From the NCBI GenBank assembly GCA_900239685.1, contig OENT01000673.1:1-64000 (forward strand): a stretch of 64,000 bases of DNA. Direction: 5' to 3'. Each line of letters begins with the position of its first letter. The stretch's first letter is position 1. Both the position numbers and the translations under genes were made by a program. The notes beneath the pieces are model-generated. The model worked only from the letters and a program-made list of their open reading frames with translations, was not told the origin of the DNA and searched no databases. Source of the stretch: Rotaria macrura. Taxonomy: Eukaryota > Rotifera > Eurotatoria > Philodinida > Philodinidae. Below are positions 24,057 to 35,932 of this stretch, piece after piece.

Positions 24057-24545
24057 AACCAGACACGCAACCAGGATTTTTGTTTGGGGGGGGGGAGTGG
24101 ACCAAAGTTTTTGGATCGTATTTAATGACATTTGTTGTCTGTGGTGAATAGTTTCGAATTTATTCTGGTTTATAGTTGTTATTTGTCAACATATATTTAC
24201 AAAATGAAAATAAAAATAAATAAATAAATATTTGTTAGGCAAGACAATCAAATAGGTTAATTTGTGAAACTTATTTTACGTTTTCATTTAGCGAATTCAT
24301 CAATGATACCATCGATATTCAGTTTTTCATCAATGTCTTTATCAGAGACCGAAAACGAATCGAATGGTCGGATGATTCGATTCGGTTCTACTCAACCCGA
24401 ATCGAATCGAATACAGAAATGAACCAGATCGAATTGGGATTTTTCTATTCGTTTCGGTCTCCGATGTTGATAACAGGAAAAAATATGCTATCAATGATTT
24501 TTTTTTGGGGGGGGGGGTCGATTCCCCCTTCGGGTGCGTCACTGG
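24057..24545. mobile_element. Small TIR element nested in the hAT-like element
   Basis: The left end CCAGACACGCAACCAGG and the right end (reverse complement CCAGTGACGCACCCGAAGG) form imperfect inverted repeats, each followed inward by a long G or C homopolymer (near 24087 and 24507). Flanks TCCTAA and TCATAA may be an imperfect 6-bp duplication. The interior contains a hairpin of CGAATCGAAT words (about 24346-24465, GAGACCGAAAACGAAT against ATTCGTTTCGGTCTC) and an AAAT microsatellite near 24210. No coding capacity. Confidence 0.5.
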
Positions 24546-24845
24546 TCATAAAATTCTTCCACCGCCTGTGGCCTATTTGCAATGTTTGTGTTATTTTACT
24601 GAAGAATAATTTACATTTACAAATGATTTTCGAACTCGTAATGCACCACCATGACAGCATTTGATGTATGTGTTTTCGATGCGAGATCTCTCACTAGATT
24701 GTGAGAACTTTGAAACATTTGAATCTGTCAAGGATCTTTATATATATATATATGTCTTCATAACTTTGTCAAAGTTTTTCGTTCATGATAGGCAGATGCT
24801 AATACTTTGTTTCTACAAAAAACAAGACAAATTTCATTCGAAAAG

Positions 24846-26004
24846 TCAAAACAGTTTTTTCATTTTGAAACAAACAATCATTATCAATCCAATTAGTCCC
24901 ATAATCGCAAGTTCTCCGAAATATCCATATAATAAAGGTATTTGTGGCATGTATTTGAAGTTCATCGAACTAAGACTTGATAAAAAATTCAATGGCATAA
25001 AAATGCATGACATCAGTGTTAATGTTTGCATCGTATCATTTACTAAGTCATCATTAAGAACCATATAAAAATCAATTAACGATGTAATATTGTCTGAATA
25101 CGAATCAATAGTATCCTGTAATTGAACGGCATGATCAAGAAGACGCTTAAAATATTTATAAATATAATCATTGAGTACTAATACTCCATCATCAGACAAA
25201 AATTCTTCCTCTTCATCACCGATTGAAGTTGTTAATGGAGGATTGTGTGCAGAATGAGCAGCAACGGTCTGCCGTAAACGTCGCTTCAATCGACGACGAC
25301 ATTGACGTAGAGCTGGTCGTTGCCTTTTTGGTACTTCTGTCTCTCGAGTTTTTTGTAGTTTAATAAATATATCTTTTAACGGTGCACATACAATTTTAAA
25401 ATGGAGTAAATCATGTTTTATGTGAAATAGTAAACTCAGCGTTTCAACACTAAGTATTTCTGCTTTTGATTTTATTGAGAACATCAATTCTTTATCAATA
25501 CGTTCGCTCTCATGTAAGATTGAATCTAATACAGTCATATAATTTTCCATGACAACATTAAGTAAGCAATAAAATAAATAATCTGTTTTCATTGTTCTTA
25601 GGCGACCTTTTGATTGTTTGCACTTCTTACTTAAACGATATTTAACTGTTGAAAATAATCTGTGTGTACTGTATTGCTGTATGGTAATGAGCGTATTTTC
25701 TGTCAAATAGAAACTGATATTTTGTTGTTCAACTACATGATTGCATGTATTTAAATAAATAACACTGAGCAAAAGATAAATGTCTTCATTAATGACAGAC
25801 ATTTTCATTCGTTGTTCCAGTGTTCGACTATCATCAATCAGAAATGTATGAGCGTCAAAATATCGTAGTACAGCACGAATAACATCTACATTAGTACTTT
25901 TTATTTCCACCCATACATTTTTTCCTTCGGATAATTTTTTCAGGTTATCTGGAAATTCGTCCGCACTTTGGTGTTTCAATTCTAAATATGTCGATGCATC
26001 ATAC
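24846..26004 (-). CDS. CorA-like Mg2+ transporter (5' exon not found)
   Basis: One open exon of about 386 codons ending in TGA at 24846. The N-terminal half shows the CorA pattern KNVWVEIKSTNVDVIRAVLR, then YFDAHTFLIDDSRTLEQRMK and INEDIYLLLSVIYLN. A long helical, basic middle (RQRPALRQCRRRLKRRLRQT) follows, and two C-terminal membrane helices: MSCIFMPLNFLSSLSSMNFK, then YMPQ, then YFGELAIMGLIGLIMIVCFK. CorA proteins form pentameric Mg2+ channels with a GMN selectivity motif before a short loop; here the triplet reads SMN, an unusual change at the filter. The frame enters through an acceptor (TTTTAG at 26005-26010) and no start ATG is in frame before it. An upstream exon was not identified and would have to lie beyond, or among, the 200 bp before the 5S gene. 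The copy may be 5' truncated. Confidence 0.7.
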
Positions 26005-26253
26005 CTAAAACAGAAGTTTTCCGATATCAATTTAATATCCGATTGCTCTCGTCTATGTAAGCGTATTTTATATTTAAAGTATAGTTACACTCTACATTTG
26101 TGGCTTAGCTCAATAAATATCGGTATTGAGGGTGGTTGCTACCTTATCCATCCACTGTGTCATAATAAAAATATCATATCACCTGCTAGTACTGAATATT
26201 GTAAGTCATAGGTGTTGTTCAAGATATCACGCTTGTTTAAACTAAGTATCTTT

Positions 26254-26372
26254 GCTTACGGCCATACCACGTTGAATACACCAGTTCTCGTCCGATCACT
26301 GAAGTTAAGCAACGTCGGGCTCGGTTAGTACTTGGATGGGTGACCGCCTGGGAATACCGAGTGTCGTAAGCT
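26254..26372 (+). rRNA. 5S ribosomal RNA (copy 2)
   Basis: 119 nt, base for base the same as the copy at 22211-22329, including the internal promoter boxes and the terminal stem. A T-run follows (CTTTTTAT). The flanks differ from those of copy 1 beyond the terminator, so the two are dispersed copies and not a recent tandem duplication of a larger unit. Confidence 0.97.
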
Positions 26373-27276
26373 TTTTATTTCTTTCTATTGTATTTTTCAT
26401 GGGGTCAATAGTATAACTATTCTATCCATGTAATAAAGATGGATTTATTGAGGTATTTTATGACTTTCGTTCTGAATGGATTTCGAAGGTCAATTAAGTA
26501 AATTATAGTATAGGTACGTTCTAACAGTCATGTCTATCCTAATTTTCCGGATTCTAATTCATGCATCTGTGCGGAATGACTTGTAAAAAAGATTTTCTTA
26601 CAGATAAATATGAATTGGGTGCGACGGTTGTCTTAAATATGGTGTAAGCTGAAAAGAGATCGTATCCGTATCGTATGGCATGATTCAAATAATGATCTTT
26701 TCATCACTTGAAGAGAAACTCTCTCCTGTATATGGCTGACATTTGTTCTAATATTTTTTATTCGACAGCATAGATCCAAATATCTTTTTCGTTCCAGCTG
26801 GTTGATAGTTTATTTAATTATTATTGTTTTTTTTGCATCACTAAAATAAGATTAGAAGAAGAAGAAGAAGAAGAACAAGAACATCAAAAAGAAGAATAAT
26901 CGTACACATTCGCCCAACTAGAACAAAACGAATAAGCACCAATCATGCCATAAAATCAACACAAAGACGATAAAAGAAAATAATGTTAAGGATACAAAAT
27001 ATCGTCATAGAGCTCCACTTTGACAAAAAGCTTATAAATATATACACGTAGATAAACAATTATTTTAAGGAAATAAGTACTAATTAAGCTAAAACATGCG
27101 CATATGAAACAGTTACATGTATATGTTATCGAATGAAAAGACAGGATTTGTCTCTTGACTGGACGAAAGAAAGATGAAAGAAAAAGTCATGTGCTCTGTT
27201 ATCTCTATTTTTGATGCAAATATGGCTCGAAACAAAGAGAGCATTGAAACACTGTTTGTTTGGTATGAATGATTGC
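26373..27276. other. Gene-free spacer with a GAA microsatellite
   Basis: A short (GAA)n tract lies at about 26856-26878. No gene recognised; this is the 3' flank of the GRB2-like gene. Confidence 0.45.
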
Positions 27277-28967
<1,691 letters not shown>

Positions 28968-29103
28968 TTTGTTATTTGTTTCTCGAGTGATCAATTCAAG
29001 AAAGCATACAAAAATAAAATAGATATCTCAAATGAAAAGAAAAGACATGAGAAATGAGAATCGAAAAGAGTACGTTTCTGATTTTTTTTTGTTTTCTTTT
29101 TTA

Positions 29104-29850
29104 TTATTCTTGTTTATGAAAATATTCTTTCGATTTCACAGGATCAGGTTTAATTGTATGTGGATTCGTTTTATCATCCCAATCAGCAGGGCATACTTCA
29201 CCATATTGCTCGACATTTTGAAAAGCTTTTATTAGACGAAGAGTTTCATCAACAGATCGACCAACGGGTAAATCATTTATTGTTATTTGTCTTAATATTT
29301 GTTGTTTGTCAATGATGAATAAACCGCGTAATGCAATACCACCATTATCATCAAGTAAAATTCCATACCGTCGTGTTATTTCTTTTGAAAAATCACTTAA
29401 TAATGGATAACGAAGACCACCAAGACCTCCCTGTTTTCGTGGTGTATTTATCCAAGCTATAAAACAAAAGAAAATTGACATATTTTTGTTACTTCCTGGT
29501 TTTTATTTACCAAGATGACTATGTACTGAATCCGTACTACAACCAATCACTTGTGTATTAAGTTTACGAAAATCATCGATACGTTCATTAAAAGCAACAA
29601 TTTCAGTTGGACAAACAAATGTAAAATCTAATGGGTAGAAAAATAATACAACGTATTTCCCCCTGAAATCGGATAGTTGAATATCTTTGAAGTGTCCTTT
29701 GATAACTGCTGGGCCTTTAAAATCAGGTGCTGGCTTCGATATTGCTGGAAACGGATGATGAGCTATTGATAGACGTGCAACCTGTTGAAATGGAATAGAT
29801 GTTGATTTTGTTGGAAATACATTGAGCTGTCGTAACAGATGACGATACAT
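29104..29850 (-). CDS. Typical 2-Cys peroxiredoxin, probably mitochondrial (Prx3-like)
   Basis: Two exons, 29850-29511 and 29456-29104, joined across a 54-bp intron ([15 protein letters not shown]); 230 aa. An N-terminal stretch of about 35 residues rich in R, S and hydrophobic residues ([20 protein letters not shown]) looks like a mitochondrial targeting peptide. The core follows: [34 protein letters not shown] (peroxidatic Cys), [59 protein letters not shown] (resolving Cys) and a C-terminal KEYFHK. The GGLG and YF motifs mark the sensitive eukaryotic type that is inactivated by over-oxidation. It reduces H2O2 with thioredoxin. It lies 136 bp upstream of the GRB2 gene on the same strand. 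Confidence 0.93.
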
Positions 29851-30238
29851 CTTAACTAGTTGTTTTTTGTCTTATCTCACTCTAAAAATAACATATTATT
29901 TAGAGACAAAAAATTCAATATCGAACTTCCAATTGATTCTATGTGAATGTGAACTTATATTAGAAATAATAGAAAAGATTTTCAAATGAACTCATAGATA
30001 GATTCATTCGTTTTTGACACATCCATTCAACGAGTAGACTGTTTCTTTCTTGTTTTTTCTTGTGTAGTGCAGTGCAGTGCAAGCATTGATTGAAGATAGA
30101 GGTCATCTCAATGAATTTTATTGGGCAAAAGAATTTCATAGTGTTTATTTGTATTTGTGACTTGGAAGCATACCTATTCGTCTCCTTCAAATTTAAGAAG
30201 ATTGTGAGAAAGTTTGATTCGAAGATCAAAGTTAAAAT

Positions 30239-31415
30239 ATGAAATATCGGATATTCTATTGTTCATTTGTTTTACTTACTTTTTATGCTTTATCAGGTTG
30301 GTTCTAAACGAATTTATTGAAATATTGATTGTTTATTATTTCTGTTTAGTCGTATCGATAAAATGTTATGTTTGTAAAGAACCCGATAGAAAGTGCCGTG
30401 ATCCATTTCAAAATGATACCATTTTTTTAACAGATTGCTCACAAATCGGCATGGGTAATGCCACGATGTGTCGAAAATACATGTGGGAAAGTAAGAAATA
30501 AAAGCATCATGTTGATTTCGGCAAATATATGGCATTTCTTTTTTGAAGTTGGTGACGGAACACGATACTACATGCGTGGATGTGCAGTACGTGGTCGTGT
30601 AAGTCGGAATCAAGGTCGTGATTGTATTGAACGTCTTGGTATGTATTTTTGAGATCGAAATGATTTCTTTAGTAATAATCTCTTGTTATATACCATGAAA
30701 ATATGGTTCGTGATGAATAAACAAGCTATTCGAATGAATCATCAAGAGAAAAGCGAAAACTTTAATCATGAGAAATATTCTGAGTCATATCATTAGTAGT
30801 AGAGGCTATGTGAAGTGTAAACACATGCATAGATCCATGTTACTGTGCATGTTATGTGGATCTCATGAGAGAAGTTTTTTTTTTCTTTTGAAACAATATC
30901 TGACACTTGTTGTGCACGTGATCAATAGACGGATCACAAATTTTTCATTCTCACAGGACAAAGTTAACATGCACGTATTTCTCTGCATCCGTTTTCTCCT
31001 AACGACACGCTTATTCAATTCATAGTTCTCACTTGATTGAAAAGATAATCATGTAAAGAAAAGCAAGGAAATTCATTAGCGGAAAAAATGAATCACATAT
31101 CTTCAGTTGTATAGCATAGTTTTAACTGTATAGCCTATGACGAGCAAGGCAATTAAGAACAAACTGATTTTCATCGAGTCAAATTTAAGTTTAAAAGTCA
31201 TCCGCAACTGTGTACATTTATAAGTCATGCAGCGAAAACCATAACATAATAATTTCTCATCATTGGTGTTAGGTACATGGAAAACAAAAATGTGGTATTG
31301 TCAATGTGATAACAAAGATGGATGTAATGGAAGTACCGAAAAACGACAATCATTGCTCACAATTCTATTTGGTATTAGTATTTTCTATTGGCAATGGATT
31401 CAAAACACTCAATAG
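30239..31415 (+). CDS. Ly6/uPAR-type protein resembling quiver/sleepless
   Basis: Four exons: 30239-30296, 30350-30490, 30549-30638, 31273-31415; 143 aa. The signal peptide MKYRIFYCSFVLLTFYALS is followed by VVSIKCYVCKEPDRKCRDPF, TDCSQIGM, MCRKYMWEIGDGTRYYMRGC, GRDCIERLGTWKTKMWYCQC and DNKDGCNGS, then a hydrophobic tail (SLLTILFGISIFYWQWI) that fits a GPI-anchor signal. The cysteine spacing, C-terminal DGCN and the CxVC...DPF start match the quiver/sleepless branch of Ly6 proteins, GPI-anchored neuronal regulators of potassium channels and acetylcholine receptors in insects. The function here is inferred. It is transcribed away from the peroxiredoxin gene (388 bp between starts). AATAAA near 31782 may be its poly(A) signal. 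Confidence 0.75.
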
Positions 31416-32480
31416 CACATTATTGTGTTTTATCTATTGTATTTATGTATAGAGTAGTCAATGTTGCCACTATATGAAACATTCCATTCAATTATTTTGA
31501 ATGTCTTTCTTTTATACTATGAAATTTTTTATTGTTACTACTCAGTTGTATCTCACAACACGTTCTCTTTGTGTATTGGTATATTAAATCTTTTTTTATA
31601 GTTGAATGATCTAGAATTCTTTCCTGTTCTTTGTTTTTTTACATTCCAAATACGTTTGTTGATCAATTTTGACTTGTGTGCAAATATGTGTGCTACAATC
31701 TTTTTTTGTATTCAGGATAAAACTTGAATTTTTACTCAAAAAATTTCTATTCTCAACTCAGTCCGTATCATTGATTATTCAATAAATTGTTAGCCCTGTA
31801 CACTGATATTGTCTAGAAAAAAATTTGATTTTGAAGTGGATATGCACGACTACGATGACAATGATGATTATACTAAAGGTTCAGATTGATTGATAAACAA
31901 ATGAAGTTACGAAAAATAGTAAATAATACGTTCTGATGCGCATGAAATAGTCTATGTTTGTTGGTAAATCTTCTCTATTGAATCAGATACGAACTGCTTT
32001 TCTGTTTGTTCTATTGTTGTTTATTTTTTATTTGTCTTTTTCACTGGAAAAATGGCCTATGAACATTTTTTTATTTTAGATTAGATTATATGAAATTTTG
32101 ATACTGCACATACACTTTGTACACTTTGCTCATAAAAACAGGTTGATTTATACACTGTGTTAATTAAAAACAGCGTGTACCGTACACTTTGTTTTGAAAT
32201 TCCATTAGAAACACTGGCACAGACTATATGCTTGTTTTACCTTAGAGTGTATGTGTATTTACTCAATCTAAAGACATAATTAGTCTGAAACAAATCGAAC
32301 AAAATGGGACGTCAATCAACGACGTTCATATTAATGAAAATAATTCGTGATTTAAATTACAATACAAATACTGAAGTATTTTTATGAAAAAAAAATTTTC
32401 TTACCTTTTTTTTGACCTTTTCGTTAAACTGGGCTCGTGAACAACGACATTGTTTTGTAAATGAACGTTTTTAACGTTCA
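31416..32480. other. Gene-free stretch
   Basis: AT-rich 3' flank of the Ly6-like gene; no ORF that looks coding. Confidence 0.4.
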
Positions 32481-32484
32481 AATA

Positions 32485-32761
32485 CAAATCTTGATCGTTG
32501 TATAAAGTCCTCAGCAAGTAATTTAACTGAATCAATAGCAGATTTTCTGATATTTATAATTCAATTGAACAATCGAAAAATCGTGTTGAAAATGAACATA
32601 AAAAAGCTGTAGATCTACTTAAACAAGCACAAGGAAATGTTAAATTAGTTGTACGTTATTCACCACAAGTTTTAATTGAAATGGAAAATCGTTTTGAAAA
32701 ACAACGTACAGCACGTAAACTAACACAACCACCAATATCAACAACACCAACAAATAAATAA
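32485..32761 (+). pseudogene. LIN-7 (Veli/MALS) 3' remnant
   Basis: From about 32589 to the TAA at 32759-32761 the frame reads [40 protein letters not shown] and RTARK, the last part of the PDZ domain and the C-terminus of LIN-7, a polarity scaffold that binds LIN-2/CASK. Upstream (about 32478-32545) another frame gives [18 protein letters not shown], weakly like the L27 start of LIN-7. The bulk of the PDZ domain, including its ligand-binding loop, is absent, a stop lies between the two pieces, and no splice sites restore them. I read it as a deletion-bearing relic of a lin-7 copy. Confidence 0.6.
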
Positions 32762-32990
32762 AAATTGTTCAGATCTTCTTCATCTCATTACTTTTTTGTT
32801 TTTGTTTGTGCATATTCTTCTAATCATTATCATATTTGCTTTTCTCTACTAGTTACTTCTTTTTCTTATGTATCATTTATCTCGTTGTTCTATCTGTTGA
32901 TATTCAATATAGAATACATTGCTTGTAATAAAAATTATATAAATATAAATAAATAAATATATATATATCTTGTGTCATGTTAGTCTAGAT

Positions 32991-34844
32991 ATGACTGAAA
33001 CACAATCATCTGTTAGTACAAAGGTAAAGAATTTCACTGATCAGTGATGTGTGTTTTATTTTGATTATTTAGCTTGAATTTCTTGTTGATTTGAATTGTC
33101 AAGAACAAGTTGATCAATTGCGAAGAGCATTAGCTAATCATAAAGGTAAAATAACTAGTATTTCTCGAGTAAAAAGATAATCGCTGAAGTGTTATATTCC
33201 AGAGATAGATAATGTTAATATTGATTTATCTTCAAAACGATTAGTTTTGGATACGTCATTACAATCATCAAAGATTCAACAGTTAATCGAACAAACACTT
33301 GATACTAATGTCGTGCTATTATGTACGAGTAAGAGATTTTGTTTAAGTCAGTTTTTACCTGATCAACAACTTTCATATGTGATATGCCTAATAGATTCTC
33401 CATTACCAAGTGATGACCTGAATCTAGATAAATATAATTTAAAATCATTATTCACCGCTATAGCTCATACAATTAGTGAAACAGGAGTTGGTGCTGAAGT
33501 TGTGGAAAAGCCTGTATTATCAGGTACATCAGTAATTAATCAAGTTTTTGTCTAACAAGTTTTTCCTTTAGTTATAAATTCTCAAGCCGATAAACCAACA
33601 TATGGTAAGTTAGATAAAATATCATTTTATTTATTTTTGATCAACTTTGTTCATAATATTTGTAGAAATGAAAGAAATCCATCCAGAACCTGGCAGTATA
33701 TACATGCTCCGGGTCAGTATACCTGAAGCATTTGGGATATTCGAAAGTGGTGAACCAGAAATATCTTCATTTGCATCATGTGCATCTTCATCATCATCAA
33801 CTAAAAGTTCTGCTAAATCTTCCGAATCACCAACAAAACCAAAAAAACTCGATATTACAAACGACCATGCATCGTACTGTTCACTCATTCTGAATCAACA
33901 ACCGTTCTTGCTATTACCAGATTTCACGGTCATGATCCCACTTCTACTAATACAAATGCAACTATTGTATTACCTGAATTAACAAGAGATTGTGTATTTA
34001 AACACCTTTTGCCAATTTATCCAAATCCTACAGTTTTTGGTCGAAATAGCATCAAAATTAAATCACTTTGTCCGTCAACGTATTTTACACCCAAGGATAA
34101 ACATTATTTAATCATGAAACCAATTTCTATCTCATCTGGAAAAAAATGGTCAAATCCAATACCAGATTTCGTTGAATCACATGAATTACATTATATTTCT
34201 CATTTACTTCTTGAATTAACGACACCCAGGTCGAACAAGCATGGCCGTAAACGAACGTATACGGAGGAGTACGGCAAAATACATGGTCCGGTATTACGAT
34301 CGTATATCTCCGTGTCGTATACGGGGAAATACGACGATATACGGAGAGAAAAACGATCGTTTACGGTCCTTGTATACAAAATCCGTAAACGGTTTCCGTT
34401 TTCCACCGTATTTCTCCGTATACGATCGTATTTGCCCGTATACGATACGGCGATATACGACCGTAATACTGGACCATGTAAAACGCTAAAATACGACCGT
34501 TTACGGTCGTGTGGGGAGCTTATACAGTCGTTCACAGCCGTATACGAAGTCCGTAATCGTCGACCCGGGCAGAAGAAAGGCAATCATCAATCGGTAATTC
34601 ACAACTTCAAATAATAGTCATAAACCCTGAAGATATTACTGAGGACGACGAGATAGATACTGATGATTCAAAAACAACTTCATCATCATCAGTGCCAATG
34701 TTTCGTTTCGAACAATACTTGTTACAAAATGATTTGAACAACTCTTACAAGGTGGAACAGTGGCTGAACAATCTCGAATCATCACCCAATAGTTCAGTTG
34801 AAGATATTTTTGAAGGTCTGTCCATAGATTTCACCATCAAATAA
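32991..34844 (+). CDS. Uncharacterised gene with HMA-like N-terminus, interrupted by a foldback element
   Basis: Exons: 32991-33023, 33073-33145, 33203-33523, 33572-33604, 33666-33873, then 33921 onward to TAA at 34842-34844, with the foldback element 34225-34569 inside the last exon. The first 75 residues (STKLEFLVDLNCQEQVDQLR, ...IDNVNIDLSSKRLVLDTSLQ) resemble the heavy-metal-associated fold of copper chaperones such as CCS domain 1, but the metal motif MxCxxC is reduced to LNCQEQ. The middle has a Ser/Lys-rich linker (SSSSSTKSSAKSSESPTKPKK region) and the C-terminus is acidic (EDITEDDEIDTDDSK). I do not recognise the rest. Removing the element and one copy of its CA duplication gives a continuous frame LELTT/EERQSSIGNS. 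If the element is not spliced, the added 347 bp shift the frame. The intron 33874-33920 (47 bp, GTACTG donor) is the weakest. Confidence 0.5.
34225..34569. mobile_element. CCCAGG-family foldback element, type D (CGTATACGG words), inside an exon
   Basis: Left end CCCAGGTCGA and right end TCGACCCGGG form a 10-bp inverted repeat, flanked by CA on both sides (34223-34224 and 34570-34571). The interior folds back: ATGGTCCGGTATTACGATCG on the left against its near reverse complement at about 34420-34486, and CGTATACGG/CCGTATACG words recur. Because of the symmetry both strands have long similar open frames, which are not genes. The left junction reads CCCAG/GTCGAA, a possible splice donor, and the right GGGCAG or CAGAAG, possible acceptors; using CAGAAG keeps the host frame. 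Confidence 0.8.
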
Positions 34845-35201
34845 TGTTTTTCCTAATTTAAACTGTTATAGATTTAGATTAGTTTCAATGATTTATCAAT
34901 TAATGTATTACAGTCTCCAATGAAAAGCTTTTATCGTAAACATGTCGGATTTATATAAGGTCATATGATATCATGTTTCATAGTAACTTTTTTTTCAATC
35001 TGTTTCTTTTTTATATTAATAAATACAAACATTTCAAAAAGTGAAAAAACAACTCTTTTTTTATTAGATGAACATGTTTCTAGATGACTCAACTAGCCAC
35101 CAAAAGCGAAATCTTTTCTGTTAACTCGGCTGACTGCACGAAGTGCAGTTAGCCAACTTATTGCTTTTTAGTCGGTTTGGTTGCCTAGCAATTTTCTTCT
35201 T
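34845..35201. other. 3' flank; short hairpin
   Basis: AATAAA-like signals near 35017-35024. A small perfect hairpin CTGACTGCAC-GAA-GTGCAGTTAG is at about 35128-35152. No gene. Confidence 0.45.
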
Positions 35202-35683
35202 TAAGGTGGCTGACTGGGTGTCGGGTATGGGTGGGGGTATGTGTTTTCTTGATTAGCAGATCTACACCCACACCCACCCTCCCAGATGTCCCAGACTTCG
35301 CTGAGTTCCCAGAGCTCCCAGGGTTCCCAGATATCCCAGAGTTCCCAGGGTTCCCAGATATCCCAGGGTTCCCAGATGTCCCTGAGTTCCCAGAGCTCCC
35401 AGATGTCCCAGAGTTCCCTGAGTTCCCAGATGTCCCAGATGTCCCTGAGTTCCCAGATGTCCCTGAGTTCCCAGATGTCCCGAGTTCCCAGATATCCCAG
35501 AGTTCCCAGAGTTCCCAGATGTCCCAGAGTTCCGTGAGTTCCCAGATGTCCCTGAGTTCCCAGGGTTTCAAGGCCATGGCGTTCCTTTTTCTTTTCACAT
35601 GAACTGGCTCACATATGACGTGTTGAGTTCCCAATTCCCATTGAGTTCCCGAACTCTGGGAATTCAGCCACGTCTCTTTAAAC
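35202..35683. repeat. 9-bp minisatellite (GTTCCCAGA type) with inverted flanks
   Basis: The core at about 35281-35573 is a run of 8-10-bp units of the form GTTCCCAGA, GTCCCAGAT and GTCCCTGA. Because most units are 9 bp and lack stop triplets, several frames on both strands remain open (FPDVPEFP, SQMSLSSQ, GTSGNSG), but none has a start, splice sites or homology that would make it a gene. The flanks TTTAAGGTGGCTGA (about 35202) and TTCAGCCACGTCTCTTTAAA (about 35661-35680) are inverted copies, so the minisatellite may be the interior of a small inverted-repeat element. Confidence 0.7.
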
Positions 35684-35932
35684 TTTTTATTCTCTGATAT
35701 CGTTTGTAGATTATTTAATAAGTATATACTCGATCGATCGTTTCTATTTCATAACCGTCTAGTTGCGACCTCTGCAACAATTAAAACTCATTTGATTCGA
35801 TTTATTTACGAACGTAACAGACGCTGACGACTCCATACTGTTACACATGCTTTATATCTCAGGATCACAGTGAATCGTTTTAATAATTGGCACGTCATCC
35901 TAAATACATCAATCTTACCTTATTGTTTTCAA

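Larger units (their letters stand above)
23528..24570. mobile_element. hAT-like foldback element with a nested insertion and a sequence gap
   Basis: The left terminus CAGAGGCGGCGGAAG (23528) and the right terminus, reverse complement CACAGGCGGTGGAAG (24570), form an inverted repeat of the CAG.GGCGG type common in hAT elements. The arms 23528-23684 and 23920-24047 are inverted copies of each other (e.g. TTAATAACAGTTCATCATTT on the right arm). The loop contains the run of Ns. The right arm is split near 24056 by another element and resumes at about 24546 (AAAATTCTTCC). No clear 8-bp target duplication and no transposase. Confidence 0.6.

Noticed and set aside
24661-25068. 135-codon plus-strand ORF
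   Set aside because: Antisense to the conserved C-terminal end of the CorA-like exon.
30314-30613. Minus-strand ORF
   Set aside because: Antisense to the two cysteine-rich exons of the Ly6-like gene, which has signal peptide, splicing and family motifs.
34200-34583. Long overlapping ORFs on both strands
   Set aside because: They are produced by the inverted CGTATACGG repeats of the type D foldback element; the plus-strand frame only continues from the real exon into the element.
35185-35634. Collagen-like or repeat-protein genes on either strand
   Set aside because: Open frames result from a 9-bp minisatellite without stop triplets; no start context, splicing or family match.
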